Source of the DNA: Selaginella moellendorffii
Taxonomy: Eukaryota > Streptophyta > Lycopodiopsida > Selaginellales > Selaginellaceae
Assembly (NCBI RefSeq): GCF_000143415.4
Contig: NW_003314282.1
Span: forward strand, 40,188-104,187
Direction: 5' to 3'
Length of the DNA stretch: 64,000 nucleotides
The notes under the pieces: model-generated
Databases searched by the model: none
The model's input: the letters and a program-made list of their open reading frames with translations, nothing else
What the model was told of the DNA's origin: nothing
Position numbers and translations under genes: made by a program
In this document: piece by piece, positions 1-11,302 of the stretch
Position numbering within the stretch: the first letter of the stretch is position 1
Layout: each line of letters starts with the position of its first letter

Positions 1-420
1 GGGGGGGGGGGGGGTTACAATATGGTAGGGATAATGAGGTCCATGATCAATCTTGAAGGAATTCTTCAATGGCACTTCTAAATCAACTTGAGGTTGGGAT
101 TAGGGTTAATGGCCTTGGATAGGAGTGAATATGGACTCAAGTGGTGCCAAAGAGGCTATTCAAAGAAATGCTTAAGAGAAACTCCCACTCCTAGAAGGGA
201 AATCAACTATAGTGCCCCTAGCTCAAGTGGAGTGGTGCGCCACTTGAGTGCCATGTGGCTCATTGGTCCTCACTCCTTCTTAGGGGCTTGGGCCTTCTCT
301 TTGGGGGGGGAATATGGGTACCCATATTAGGCTGTTAGGCCACGGTGTTTCCTCTAGGGTCCCAAAGTAAGAGAAGCATCCAAGGCTTTGGATTAAAAAG
401 GTCCCATAATCAAGTTTTAT
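1..420 (+). repeat. LTR-like fragment (family C), cut by window start
   Basis: The window opens in a poly-G run (1-14) followed by TTACAATATGGTAGGGATAA, the same arrangement as in the LTR-B copies further on (poly-G, GGGGGGTT, then a TAGTAGGGATAGTGGG-like stretch). At 313-365 a second shared block reads GTACCCATAT...GTTAGGCCACGGTGTTTCC and is found in LTR-A and LTR-B in the same order. No TG/CA borders are visible, so the element type is inferred from these modules. The short open frame at 88-330 has no recognisable product. Confidence 0.5.
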
Positions 421-660
421 TGTACTAAGGGATGTTAGAAACCTAGAGGTTTGGTGTGCTTAGTTACTTATGACTATGAGAAATATAACCAAACTTTAAA
501 TCCAATTTAACCTAGGGAGGGGGATTGGGACAGAATTTAGGAATTTATAGATGGATGATTAACACTTTATTGTTTATGCAATGAGTATTTGAAACCAAGT
601 AGGACTAAGTAGAAGCTAATATAATATATGAGAACCTTGACAAGGGAACTTAACTAAGGG

Positions 661-775
661 GGGTATAGGGGTACCCATATTTGGCTGTTAGGACACAGTG
701 TTTCCCCCTGGGGTCCCAAAGTAAGAGAAGCACCCAAAGCTTTAGATTTAAAAGGTCCCATGATCAACTCTTATT
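661..775 (+). repeat. second copy of the GTACCC...GTTAGG LTR module
   Basis: This stretch of about 110 bp repeats 310-420 with scattered substitutions: GGGGTACCCATAT, GGCTGTTAGG, then GGTCCCAAAGTAAGAGAAGC and an AAAAGGTCCCAT end. The copies are direct repeats about 350 bp apart, so they could be parts of the two LTRs of one decayed element or a local duplication. The 240 bp between them hold nothing I recognise. Confidence 0.5.
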
Positions 776-937
776 TGTAGCGCATGTGATCATGAGATGA
801 GATTTAGATATACTGTCACCATGGATCCTTGGAACCTTGGGGGATAAATGGGGATAAAATAGCCATTAAGGGCTCTCTCATCAAGCAATTGCCCCTTTTC
901 CAGTTGGCTTAAGAGGAGAGAGATAAGGTGCGCTACA
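776..937 (+). mobile_element. solo LTR of a TRIM-type miniature element
   Basis: The 162-bp segment begins TGTAGCGCATGTGATCATGA and ends GGTGCGCTACA, with TG/CA borders. It matches the LTR at 30,637-30,790, where the LTR is directly followed by a perfect tRNA-iMet primer site. Flanks TTATT and GTATA do not form a target duplication, so the site has decayed or recombined. No internal region or second LTR is present here. Confidence 0.6.
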
Positions 938-984
938 GTATAATGGAAATATATTCTTCAAATTTCCATAAGGAATAAGGAAAT

Positions 985-1915
985 TGCAGCTGGTTTGCAT
1001 TTTTAGCATGCCAGATAGCAATCCAGCTTACTCAAGGTGATTAGGGAAGCTCTGTTGGTGGCCTTTGCGGATGATACTCGGACGTGCAACTGGTTATGCT
1101 ACATTAAAGATTGGAAGGAGATGGTGGAGGTGGTGACATGGTTGAAAGACACCAATGATTTGTTCTTTATGATCGACGAGTACAATGTTTTGGACAATAG
1201 GACATCCAACAGTTCCCTTATGGAAGTTTGGCTTCATTTGGAAACTCTGGAGGAAAGCTCAACCTACTTGCATGGTGGTTTTGCAAGGTGGAATGAAGCT
1301 TTTAGCAGAGCTTTTAAGTCCACTTACACTAGCACCTACCATTGCAAATACACAACCTTCAGGCTTGAGGAGATCAAGCAGTACATCACCCAGAAGGACT
1401 TGCTGTCTGAGCCTAGTGGAATGTAGCCATTGACGGGAGGTTTGCCACTCATAATACGTGTTTTTGTGGATTGCTACATTGCAATAGTGAGTTCTTCAGA
1501 TCATGATAACAAGGCTATAGAGAAGTTCCTATCTACCAAGGATGTTGAACAACAACAAAGGACTTTGGAACAGTGGGTGATGGACATAGCTGCCTTGGAA
1601 CCTATTAGGAGGAGAAAAGTGGCAGCTGCACTATCGGATCTAATAGCTGGCAGAGACAGGATCAACTCTAATGGGTTCAATCCTCGGTGGATTATACAAA
1701 ATGGAGACAAGTTTGCGCTGGTTTTTGATCTTGTGAAGGAAATGGTTGTGGCCACCGTTGGAATGCATTTCGGTAAGGTAGATAGAGATGCCTTAATGAT
1801 GAAAGTGGCAGAGCAGCTCATTGAAGAATGCATGGCCACACACCTTGTACCATCATTGGTTGGACTTATGGTGGAAATGATCGTAATCCACATCGCAAAA
1901 CAGTGGGTCCATTGA
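985..1915 (+). pseudogene. remnant of a Crinkler (CRN)/RHS-type P-loop NTPase
   Basis: Two adjacent open segments look like one broken protein. The first (about 1,000-1,426) reads MPDSNPAYSR..ALLVAFADD, then FFMIDEYNVLDNRT, a Walker-B-like hydrophobic strand with acidic residues, then YLHGGFARWNEAF. After a stop and frame change the second (about 1,427-1,915) opens with TGGLPLIIR. In Crinkler-type NTPases I know the order as an IPDC-like strand, ALL.AFADD, a VDQ.NALD Walker-B motif, a GGF..E segment and a TG.PLLL sensor motif; the order here is the same. The Walker A end and the usual nuclease domain are not recognisable. Frame breaks at about 1,036 and 1,426 argue against a working gene. Further open sequence at 2,143-2,442 on the same strand may be its C-terminal part. 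The assignment is from remembered motifs, not from a search. Confidence 0.45.
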
Positions 1916-2142
1916 AGGGAAAAAAGATTGAAGCTTTTCATTACTTCGACTCGAAGCTAGGATCAGTCCTAACACACTTGCCAACAACTATCCCCAACAG
2001 CTAGCAACATTGCTATGTTGACTTTCCGACTAAAAGAGTAGAAAGTGATTTGCTCTTCATTGATGTGTTTCAAGTTTCTATTGGGCCACAAAAGGGGATA
2101 AAAAAATGGTAGAGTGTAGACAAGTTCTTCAAGCTGGAGGAT

Positions 2143-2442
2143 ATGGGTCTTTATATAGGTGGCTATGTTCTAAAGAGTATTAGATGTGGTTTTCACTGGA
2201 TTGGTGGAGAGGATGATAAGCTAGATTGGTTTCCCTCAAGGCAGTCATCTGCTGGTAGTGTCAGCTACAATGAAATATATATTGTTTTCTTGGCAGTTGC
2301 AAGTCCCAAAGATGTTGATGGTGTTTTCATAAAAGCACTTGAGCTGACATCTTTCCTGAAGAGGCAGTCAAAGAGCAACTGGAGAAGAGAACATGCTTGC
2401 TATGATCAAAGTAAAGTGTTCTATGCTAGTTACATGATATAA
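2143..2442 (+). pseudogene. open coding remnant, possibly the tail of the NTPase remnant
   Basis: A 99-residue open frame on the same strand as the Crinkler-like remnant. It starts with hydrophobic and aromatic residues (GLYIGGYVLKSIRCGFHWIG) and ends in a basic stretch (KRQSKSNWRREH). No family is recognised. It is listed because its position and strand suggest a decayed downstream domain of the same gene. Confidence 0.25.
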
Positions 2443-2658
2443 ATAAAAGCTAATCTTTTTGGTGATGATTTTTCCAAGGACCTTGGTGTGTTATGTTTAT
2501 ACAAGTTCTCAGCAAGCATGAAATCAAAGGATTCATATTGGTGTTGTTGAATGGCCAAATTCCTCCACCAATCGTGTTTTCTTACGGCTTGCCTTGACCC
2601 CTCTTTCGCTTGACACCCACTTTGCACTAGGGAAGAGGTTGACAGGTCATGGCTGCAA

Positions 2659-3316
2659 GTGCATGCATCATCCCTACAATCAAGTCTTGGCGCTGTGCCA
2701 CCCAAGAAACGCGCATTGCTTAGTGTAAGCTCACCTTTGCCAAGTTTATATGTACATGCCATTATTTGCGGGGCAACTCATTATATTGTAGCTTGTGAGC
2801 TAGCTACCTCCAAAGAATCCTATGCAATATTCAACACATATACACAAGCTATTGGTCAATTTGGAAGGCCCAAGCGCATCCGGAGCGACAATGCTCCAGA
2901 GCACAATGAGGTTGAGAGGGACATGGTCCACTATTGGGGTCCTATAGCTAGGAGCTTCATACATGGGACATCAACACATAACTAGGTACTCATAGCATTA
3001 GAGTTTTTCCAAACAAGGACTAAATCAAATTTGTTTTGCAGCACATAGAGCATTTGTGGAGAGAACTCTTTGAATGTGTGGTGTGGTTTTATAAGCATTT
3101 TTTTGAGTCCATGGAAGACATAGGAATTCTTGATGTATCTAATCCATGACACAACCAGAGTCTACATTGTGTCTTTGCTCCGTACCTCAAGAAAAATATT
3201 TCACACTGGGTTGCAACATAGAACCTCCATGAGATCCGTCCATATTGATGTGGTGATTACTTTAGACCATCTTATGTTCTTGCAAATTTATTGCAACCGA
3301 TGGAACGAGAGTTTGG
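2659..3316 (+). pseudogene. integrase-core-domain (DDE/rve-like) gene, broken
   Basis: The first segment (to about 2,984) contains LYVHAIICGATHYIVACELA followed by GRPKRIRSDNAPEHNEVERD and a FIHGTSTHN end. A likely 56-bp intron (GTACTC at 2,985 to TTGCAG at 3,040) joins it to HIEHLWRELFECVVWFYKHF and GILDVSNP. Later pieces read LHCVFAPYLKKNISHWVAT and NLHEIR. This order (D/N strand, RSDNAPEN-like motif, G.S.HN.RIE.LW, a WN.H end) is that of the integrase-core-domain proteins common in animals and fungi and found patchily in plants. Stops after the intron (TGA within DVSNP..HNQ, TAG before NLHEIR) and a TRIM element starting at 3,317 interrupt it, so it is not functional as a whole. A role in transposition is a family inference. 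Confidence 0.55.
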
Positions 3317-3890
3317 TGTAAGCAACCAAAAAGAACGATTCGAGAGACGGTCCATAGGGTTCAAATATAGAGGGAAAGGGCTCATGAATAAGAGTGCACC
3401 CCCTTTTCCAATCGGTTAAGGGTCTTAGGATAGTTGGAGTTAAGTGTCCTTGAGTTTGAATAGTACTGGGTTGGGTAACCTCCCAGAAAGTCCAAACTTA
3501 GGAGCTTACATTTGGTATTAGAAAGGTATCAGGTCCGACTCTGTTGGTTGGCTTAGGGGAATCGCACCACATGTTGATTGACATCTGGCAGATCCAGTTT
3601 ACTCCCATTGGGCTCAATCCGTTGGGGTAGGGTGTCAAGAGAAAGGTATCAGGTCCGACTCTGTTGGTTGGCTTAGGGGAATCGCACCACATGTTGATTG
3701 ACATCTGGCAGATCTAGTTTACTCCCATTGGGCTCAATCCGTTGGGGTAGGGTGTCAAGAGAGCGGGGCTCTTAGGAGAGCTACAGCTCTTAGCTTCCAT
3801 TCATGAGGGTGTGTAAGGAAGCATGGTGGATTGTAAGCAACCAAAGGGAACGACTTGAGAGATGGTCTATATGGTTCAAATGGGGTTCAA
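3317..3890 (+). mobile_element. TRIM element (miniature LTR retrotransposon)
   Basis: The left LTR (3,317-3,510, 194 bp) starts TGTAAGCAACC and ends GGAGCTTACA. It is followed at once by TTTGGTATTAG, a one-mismatch version of the tRNA-iMet primer site TGGTATCAG. A second copy of the LTR start (TGTAAGCAACCAAAGGGAACG) begins at 3,832 after a purine-rich GCATGGTGGA and fades at about 3,890, so the right LTR is truncated. The 320-bp interior has no coding capacity and consists largely of a 120-bp tandem duplication. Its borders fall at the point where the integrase-core remnant stops. Confidence 0.6.
3521..3760 (+). repeat. tandem duplication, 2 x 120 bp
   Basis: The unit beginning GAAAGGTATCAGGTCCGACT at 3,521 recurs at 3,641. 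The two copies differ at one position seen by eye (GATCCAG versus GATCTAG). It lies inside the TRIM, just behind its primer site. Confidence 0.9.
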
Positions 3891-4249
3891 ATAATTCTTC
3901 CAATTGATTCGCGTCATTTAACCTGAGGCAAGGCTTCTAGTGCACACTCCCCCAATCGCAGGACCACCGCCCAAGCAAGAGCGCTACAGCTGTAATGGTG
4001 GGTAGCTTCTCCTTGATCAGGTTTGCATAACCAATCCCTTGTGGTTTCTAGGCTCGAAACAAGAATGCCGCACACCTCAACAGCAGTAGACACTATGCAG
4101 GAAACACCTTGCAAACACGCAGCCAAGCACTCAATGTTCTACAATCAGTACAGCAAACAGTCCCATGAGACACACGCCAGCCACTTGATTTTCCAAGCTC
4201 TGTAGCAGGGACACCAACTCCAACAGCATCCCATCCACAACTCCCGACT

Positions 4250-5860
4250 ACATTTGAGCAAGCAAAGTGCCGCCTATCATTGCATACACTGCAACATATG
4301 CCGAACCTCTAGCATGTTTCGTTCTCCTCGTCTTCCCTGGAAAGCAGCAACCCGAGCATCCGAAATGAGCAAGTCCAAATGCCTCATGCCCACGGTGTTG
4401 TCCAATCTGGAATGCTACCACCAACAACAACTACAGGAGGTACTCATGGAAGCCCATATAGTGCCACTAATACCAGCCCCGCAACTCTACCAGCCATTAC
4501 AACTCTCGCAACTCCATCTACCGATACAAGTGCCAATACCTGGCCATCTACCTCCCGAAGCAACAAGCGGTCTAGCTCAGTAAGTTTTTCATTTGTACCC
4601 ATCTTTTTTTCATGTGTTTTTCTGTGTAGGGTGAGTTGACAATGCCGTCACACCAGTGAGCTTATAGTTCCCCATCAGCATTCCACAACTACTCCCAAGG
4701 ATCGACATCATCATCTAGTGGAGCTTCAACATCTAGATATGTTCAAGCTGACCCTCAAGGCGGGCTGCCATGTGAGCCACAGGTATAACATGACCTTATA
4801 CACTCTTCAAATTTTTTTTCTTTGGATTTGTTTGACTCATTTTCATTTCACTGTGCCAGACTCTCTCACCACTTATGGCTGCAGTGCACACCTATGCCAA
4901 TAACAATCGGCAGTCCTTATTTTGTTGTCGTGGATATTGTGGTAGTTGATCCAAAGTCATTGGTGGGATGTCGTCTATGACACCCTTGGTGCCCCGGCCG
5001 TTCATCACAGTTCCTGTCACCAAGTGGATTGCAATCCCGAAGACTTGGCATGTAGACTTGTATGGGTGGAAAAGAGAGCCATTTGTGAAGGTGGCGGAAC
5101 TTGATGAGCTGGCAGTGGACCTCCTAGAGCGTCTCATACGGGGTGGCTTATACTCTAGTATTCCTTTCCAACCCGGCACGGCCCAACATGCGATTCTACT
5201 ATCATTCCAAGCATCAAGAATCCAACCTTCATCCATGACAAACCCAGGAGCATTTGTCCGGCGTGCAAGGCAGTCCAATGGTGGTGAGGCCCATGTCGAG
5301 TTTGCAAAATTTGGCCTCAGCTCTATCCAGCCTTGCTACTGGCCTCCTCAAACATTATTGGGGAGCTATAGCAAACAAGGCTAATAGCAACCGGGCAACA
5401 GTAATATACCTATATAATGTTATGGAATATCTTACTGACAAACATTAGCTAAGTTATCAAAAACAGGCCTGAGCACTCGAGGAGAAGGATGTTTGTGAAT
5501 GTAAGTTTTTTTTTTTTTTTAAGTTCCCTCCTCATAAATATATATTGTGGTCTTTGCAGTTGTAGCTACTACAAGTACCTTGAATGCAAATGATGATCCT
5601 TTGGTGATAGAGCCAGTTCTCCCAAGGCCAACCACACAAGAACCAAACTAAGATGAGAATAATGAAGAAGAAAACTATGTGGATGAAAAAGACATTCTTC
5701 CATTACTGGAAGAAATTCTCCCCACGCAAGACAACATGGATATCACCGGAGTCGAAGAACAAGGTGATAGTGGGGATGAACTACACCAAGTATCTCTGAA
5801 GACATCCTTGTCACCAGAGATACTGGCTTCAGGCTATGCGGCTAGTAAGAAGCATTAACA
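4250..5860 (+). pseudogene. unrecognised spliced coding remnant, Ser/Thr/Pro-rich then acidic
   Basis: Several coding-like blocks follow one another on the plus strand with plausible short introns between them. They are a Pro/Thr/Ser-rich stretch near 4,379-4,580 ending at a CTCA/GTAAGT donor, a Ser-rich stretch at about 4,690-4,780 ending at CCACAG/GTATAA, a block from about 4,861 after TGTGCCAG, an open frame at 4,968-5,384, and an acidic segment near 5,600-5,840 rich in Asp/Glu. At least one stop (TAA near 5,650) breaks the last block. No family is recognised. It may be the C-terminal part of the integrase-core gene displaced by the TRIM, or a separate transposon gene. Confidence 0.25.
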
Positions 5861-6189
5861 TAAATGAATATTTCCTTCATTTTCTAATTTCTGAATGGTA
5901 GTGTATGACAGTGACGGCAGAGGTCTTAAAGGCCATGGTGTGCCTCCACCCCCCTTTCTAGAGGGAAGTAACATTTTAGTCCTATTGAATATTTATAGAA
6001 AGTGTCTAAATCTACTCATAATATAGAGATTGTTTTAAACATGATGATATTATTTTTAAATTTACAATCTAAAACAATTCTATATTTAGTAAATTTTCAT
6101 AATTATCCTAGTTGCTTAACAGCTTTTCTACAGTAGAGTAAGATAATTGAAAATTGTGCCATTCGAAATTGAACTAATGTTTGCATATA

Positions 6190-7900
6190 GATTATTAGAG
6201 TGTTAACAACAATGGATTGATGCCACCAATGCATTTAATGAAGTTGTTTAGTTAACCACTCAGGATAGTGCCAACTTCATCATGTTGCAGCATGAGGAGG
6301 TTTCTGCCTTACAGGATGCCACCACAACTCTTGAGGTGAGGGCATAAGGGGATGTTGAAGTTCTCTCACAGGTGCAGTGGTTGAAACACAAGCTTCTTGG
6401 TTTCTTTGGCATGGAGAGCACAAGTGACGAAGAGAAGCTAGATGTTATTGCTAAACACCTTGAGTTCCATTAAGCTGGTGGTGAAATATTTCTTCGGCAC
6501 GTACTTTTCAGCCAAGCCATGCCTCATTGGCAAGATTGGGAGAGTGTTCTCCTTCAGCTTGGCCTTTTAGAAACACAATATGAAGGTGTGTTTTATGACA
6601 ACATAATTTAATAGCTCCTTGTTGAAGGAAGTATCAATATGCCTCTTTTAATTGTTGAGTCCACAATAGCATGGTTCATTGGGAAGAAGTACATGTATCT
6701 ATTTCTTAGCACTTAGTACCACCTTATTATTTTGTGCAAGGACCTACGTAGGAATTGGGGGGGCTGCACAACAATTAAAAGAACTATTTGACACTGCTGA
6801 AACACTATATTGTAAATTTTCCCATTTTTGCATTGAGAAGGCCATACTTTGGCCATACAGACTTGCTCGTACATATTTAAAGCCTTCTTGCATTCTGGTA
6901 AGCAATGGATTGCCTATGAATTAGAGTTCCCTCACTTGTTCTTCCAGATTGCACCAAACAATGAATTTAGTTATTTTTAATTCACCTTCAATACTAATCT
7001 CCACACACCAAATTACAAAGTGGTCTATGTGTCTGAGATTGGAGGAGCTTTGGTGTTGGAGGAAGCCACAATAGATGTGGCTGGGCCATATGCAAAAGCT
7101 ATTAGGGAGGTTGTTTGCCAAATTCCAGGATCAGTAAGTCTAATTTTCATTTGGCTCACTAGGGTAGCTTTGTGTTACAAACGTGTGGACTATTTATGCT
7201 TAGGGAAGGAGCTATGTATTGGCATCCCAAGATGAAAGTGCATTCTAGGATGTTGCGACAAGAAGAGTAAGATGTGGTAAGTTAAGTGTAAAGCATAAGT
7301 TTTATATGCTCCTCATTTTTATATGCACAAGCTATCTTTGTAGGATGGTTGCTATTCTAAGCATCCAAATGCACAGGTATCTCGCGGGTGTACAATTGCA
7401 ACATTGGCAATTGCAACTAGAGAGGTTCCAAACGAGAATAACTGACGACTTGCCCGAGGAGGACTGTATGAGATGGACCTCAAGGCATGCACACCACATA
7501 TTTGGAATGCACTCAACCAATTGCAAGGTGCATCAAGCCTAAAGAAGGAGGGCAATCAATGCAAGTCTGTGGATTCCATCCTAAAGGACCTTGCAATTAC
7601 CAACTACAACACAATACTTGAGTCTAGACTCACCAAACTTGATGAAGGTTATGAGTAGGCTATGGAGGCATGCGTGGCTACGGTGGCGTTACCTATTCAT
7701 CGAGCCAAATGTAATGGGAAATTTACTCTAAGATGGCTTCCAACACTCAATACGCATGGAAGCTCATCAGAAGCCTTACAAGAGTCCAGCATTGTTAGGT
7801 GGGCTTTCATTCATTGGGACAAATGCTTTGTTACAGGTCTTCTAGGTAAAGACAATTATTCCTCCCACGGAGTTCATCAACTGCTTAATCTTTGATAAGG
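6190..7900 (+). pseudogene. unrecognised decayed coding region
   Basis: Short open blocks on the plus strand are separated by stops and intron-like spacers. They lie at 6,270-6,475 (coiled-coil-like, with WLKHKLLGFFGMESTSDEE), 6,679-6,924, 7,020-7,235 (VSEIGGALVLEEATIDVAG), 7,473-7,658 and 7,662-7,895. No family is recognised and there is no continuous frame. Given the neighbours it is probably a dead transposon or effector-like gene. The stretch from 5,860 to 6,190 is AT-rich and empty. Confidence 0.2.
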
Positions 7901-9780
7901 ACTTTGGAGAGAACTTCCGTAGCTGGATTATGGACATCATTCGAGATAACTATTTACTTTCACAAACAACTAAAACTCTTGTATGTTTGAACATTTTATA
8001 GATATGAGCCCGAAAGAGTTATCCAAGTTCCATCACTTTGCGGTTGATTCTCTAGAGTTCTAACTGGGAGAGCCTATTTGGGTCCAAGTTGAAAGACAAG
8101 GTACATCATCTACTCAATTTCCCAGGTTCTCCACATGCATATGAGAAGTTTTCTTCCCTTTAACATACCCATCAATGGAGTGGACCAAACACAAGGCACT
8201 CCAAAATCCAGAGAGCTTGTATGGATTAGGCTAATGTTGTGGAAGTACCATAATCTAGACACTTTCACAATAAAAATAGATAATTGTCTTGAAATATATT
8301 TCACACTTTGAAAGAGACTCTTTCCAATTTATTAGCAAAGCTAAAGGTAAGAAAATTCAAAATATTCCACAAATGCCCATTAGCCCTTGGTACCCTTTTA
8401 GCTTATGCCAAGGGTAATCACTATAGCTTTCAAAGCAGCTCCCAATTTAGGATCTAGGTCAAAACTATCGAGCTTGGGTGTTATATGATGCCCATCGACA
8501 GTTGAGGAACTTTTAACCTGTTTCATGGTAAAACCAAAATCACCCTCTGAGTTTATGAACTCATCCTTTCTTGCATCTCAAGCAGTAATATATCCCTTGC
8601 TATCACTGTCTTTAACAAAAATTTTCCCCTCGGTGATTGGCACAACATTAGAAGTAATTTTGGGCTTCTTTGTCGGAGGGATTGTTGAGCCTTGAGAGGA
8701 GGCATCATATAGAATCCTTGGTGTTGTCCCTTGTTGGATCCATTGTTATGCCTCAAAGAAGTCATAGAATCCTCTCTAGTTTGCCATGCTAGGAGGAAAC
8801 CCAGAAACCTCAAATATTGCAAAAGGGTTAGAGCATATAGGAAACTGTCACAAATCTACTCTTACCAAAGTGAGCATGAGCTTCCAATCTCTAAAAACTT
8901 TAGTTCTTCGGCTGCAACGCACAACATACATTGGATAGTTTTGCCTCATGCTTGGAAACCTTTTTTACAAATTTCAAAATTAATAATAATTTTACAATTA
9001 TTATTAGAAAATGTTGAAAGTGTCCATTGTAATTGCTCTTCTCACCTGAATGTTAATGCATGCAATTGCAACTTCCATATTCTCAAATCTCCTTCAGCAA
9101 GCTCCTCTTGAGAGAACTCCAGGTCCAATTTGAAACAATTATAATTGGAAAATGTTGAAAGTGTTTATTGTTATCCTAAATGTTACTACATGCAATTGCA
9201 ACTTCCACATTCTCAAATCTCCTTTAACATGCTCCTCTTGAGAAAATTCCAGGCCCAAACATCAACACTATGCACCTTTGTGTAGTACACAATTGAAGTA
9301 TGAACCCCACCAATTCATCGAATTGGTTAGACTTTAACCTACTTTTGAGTCATATGCAAATTTTTTAGGCATCATGGTACAAAACTAAAGTGTTGAGAGA
9401 GCTACACTAGAAATCAATGGTAATGAAGGATAAACTCAATAGGATGCATTAAATACATAACTCCAAACAATATATATCTATGGTTTTGCAATGGAGCTAA
9501 ATGGAATTCACTTACACTAGCTATGAACACTATGTTAAAAAAGGTGTGCCAAAAAAGGATAATTCAGTTCTTTTGCCATAAGCGCCAAGAGCAAGATGTG
9601 AGAATATAGTGCTCTAGATAAAGTAATATAGTATGCAATTTGGTCAATTGTCCATTTGGTTTGCAACATTAACAACTTGCTAGAATGCATGGGATGAATG
9701 GGTCTATGCGCCATGAATGGCTCCATTCCATACATAGCATGGGTCATTGTTATGGGCATGATGCCCCATCCGGGGCATAA
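7900..9780. other. spacer with no supported gene
   Basis: Apart from the imperfect tandem repeat at 9,007-9,257 and scattered short open frames with no family resemblance, I see nothing here. The sequence is AT-rich with frequent stops in all frames. Confidence 0.6.
9007..9257 (+). repeat. imperfect tandem repeat, two units of about 110-120 bp
   Basis: Units start at 9,007 and 9,148 with GAAAATGTTGAAAGTGT and share GCAATTGCAACTTCC, CATTCTCAAATCTCC and GCTCCTCTTGAGA in the same order, with indels between. It lies outside any recognised element. Confidence 0.7.
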
Positions 9781-9930
9781 GGATTGGATATTCGCAAAAT
9801 ATTCTATGCCTGTGTTTCCATTGTAAAATCCACCTTTTTACAAATTGCACGCCATAGGTTGTTCGCAATTAGGAGAATGTCATCGGCATAAAGGAGTTGC
9901 AAGATCATCCACTTATTTTCTCTTATTATT
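9780..9930 (-). pseudogene. reverse-transcriptase fragment with YADD motif
   Basis: Read on the minus strand, this scrap encodes LQLLYADDILLIANN, the classical catalytic YxDD block of a retroelement reverse transcriptase, then a stretch ending at a stop after METQA. The LLYADD form is typical of LINE-type enzymes. Nothing else of the element is recognisable. Confidence 0.5.
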
Positions 9931-10213
9931 TTCGGAGAAGTAACGGAAGACTCCAGCTACATGTTTGCCAAGGTGAAACAGAGAAAATTATATTCTTGCG
10001 GCTTGTAGCTTTTACATAGCAAGTATTCTCGCGCAAAGGAAGAAGCCCTGCTGGAAAAGAGAAAACTTATTGGATGTGATCACGAATTCATCGAAAAAGA
10101 AAGATGACGGATCAAAGCTCGCTCATTTGCTCCACTCACTCACCCCGACTCTCGGATTGGAAGCAAAACAAACGAGAGCAAACCTGGAACAAGCAAGAAA
10201 ACCTGGAAAGCAG

Positions 10214-11257
10214 CTACGGCTGCTGGTGAGAATCGATAAACCCGTGCTCCACAAGCACCTTCTCACGCTGTGCTTTCTCCAGATCCGAGTCCACCATCAT
10301 GGCCACCAGCTGCTTGAACGACACCTTGGGCTTCCATCCCAGCGCACTCCTGGCCTTGGCCGCCGAGCCGCGGAGATTATCCACCTCGGTGGGCCGAAAG
10401 TACCTAGGATCAATCTCGACGTGCTCCCTCCACTCGAGACCAACGTAGCCAAACGCCTCCTCGAGAAACTCCTCCACGGTGTGCGACTCCTCGGTGGCCA
10501 CCACGTAGTCATCCGGCGTCTCCTGCTGGAGCATGAGCCACATCGCCTGGACGTAGTCACCGGCGAATCCCCAGTCCCTGCTCGCCTTGAGGTTGCCGAG
10601 GAAGAGCTTCTTCTGGAGCCCGACTTTGATCCGCCCGACTGCGCGAGTGATCTTGCGGGTGACGAAGTTCTCGCCGCGCCGGGGGCTCTCGTGGTTGAAG
10701 AGGATGCCATTGCAAGCGAAGAGACCATAGGCCTCGCGATAGTTGACGGTGTACCAGTGCGCGGCCACCTTGGCGGCGGCGTAGGGGCTCCGGGGGTGGA
10801 ACGCGGTGGCCTCGTCCTGGGGCGGCGGCGTGGAGCCATACATCTCGGAGGATCCGGCCTGGTAGTAGCGGATCTGGCGACCCGTGGTGGAGCAGTGGGT
10901 CTTGACGGCCTCGAGGAGGCGGAGAGCTCCAGTGGCGACGACGTCGGCGGTGTAGTCGGGATTCTCGAAGGAGACGCCGACGTGGGACTGGGCGCCCAGG
11001 TTGTAGACTTCGTCGGGGAGGATGGCGTCGACCCACTTGCGCAGGGCGGAGGCGTCGGCGAGATCGCCGTAGTGGAGCTTCATCCGGGCGGCGGAGATGT
11101 GGGGGTCGATGTAGATGTGATCCAGGCGCTGGGTGTTGAAGTTGGAGGAGCGGCGGATGATCCCGTGGACCTCGTAGCCTTTGGAGAGGAGGAACTCGGT
11201 GAGGTAGGAGCCGTCCTGGCCTGTGATGCCGGTGATGAGCGCCTTCTTGCAATCCAT
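10214..11257 (-). CDS. GMD: GDP-mannose 4,6-dehydratase
   Basis: An intronless gene of 347 residues. The enzyme converts GDP-D-mannose to GDP-4-keto-6-deoxy-D-mannose in the cytosol, the first step to GDP-L-fucose for cell-wall polysaccharides and glycoproteins. The extended short-chain dehydrogenase fold is clear: the NADP-binding [10 protein letters not shown] at residues 10-19, the [18 protein letters not shown] signature at about 32-49, catalytic GSSEMYG near 135-141, and the YxxxK pair Y159/K163 in [12 protein letters not shown]. It then has [22 protein letters not shown] chose the ATG at 11,257 because the frame open further upstream starts only with TTG and adds 15 residues with no counterpart. 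Lack of introns matches plant GMD genes I know. The gene is far more GC-rich than its surroundings. Confidence 0.96.
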   Translation of the reverse strand: MDCKKALITGITGQDGSYLTEFLLSKGYEVHGIIRRSSNFNTQRLDHIYIDPHISAARMKLHYGDLADASALRKWVDAILPDEVYNLGAQSHVGVSFENPDYTADVVATGALRLLEAVKTHCSTTGRQIRYYQAGSSEMYGSTPPPQDEATAFHPRSPYAAAKVAAHWYTVNYREAYGLFACNGILFNHESPRRGENFVTRKITRAVGRIKVGLQKKLFLGNLKASRDWGFAGDYVQAMWLMLQQETPDDYVVATEESHTVEEFLEEAFGYVGLEWREHVEIDPRYFRPTEVDNLRGSAAKARSALGWKPKVSFKQLVAMMVDSDLEKAQREKVLVEHGFIDSHQQP

Positions 11258-11302
11258 CTTGAGCGAGCGCGATCCAAATTTTCCAGATCTACACTCTACC
11301 AA

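Noticed and set aside
9007-9257. Possible CRISPR-like direct repeat
   Set aside because: Only two long, diverged units in a eukaryotic context; an ordinary tandem duplication.
11297-11302. Upstream start for GMD giving 15 extra residues
   Set aside because: The codon is TTG, and the added residues lack family similarity; the ATG at 11,257 fits other GMD proteins.
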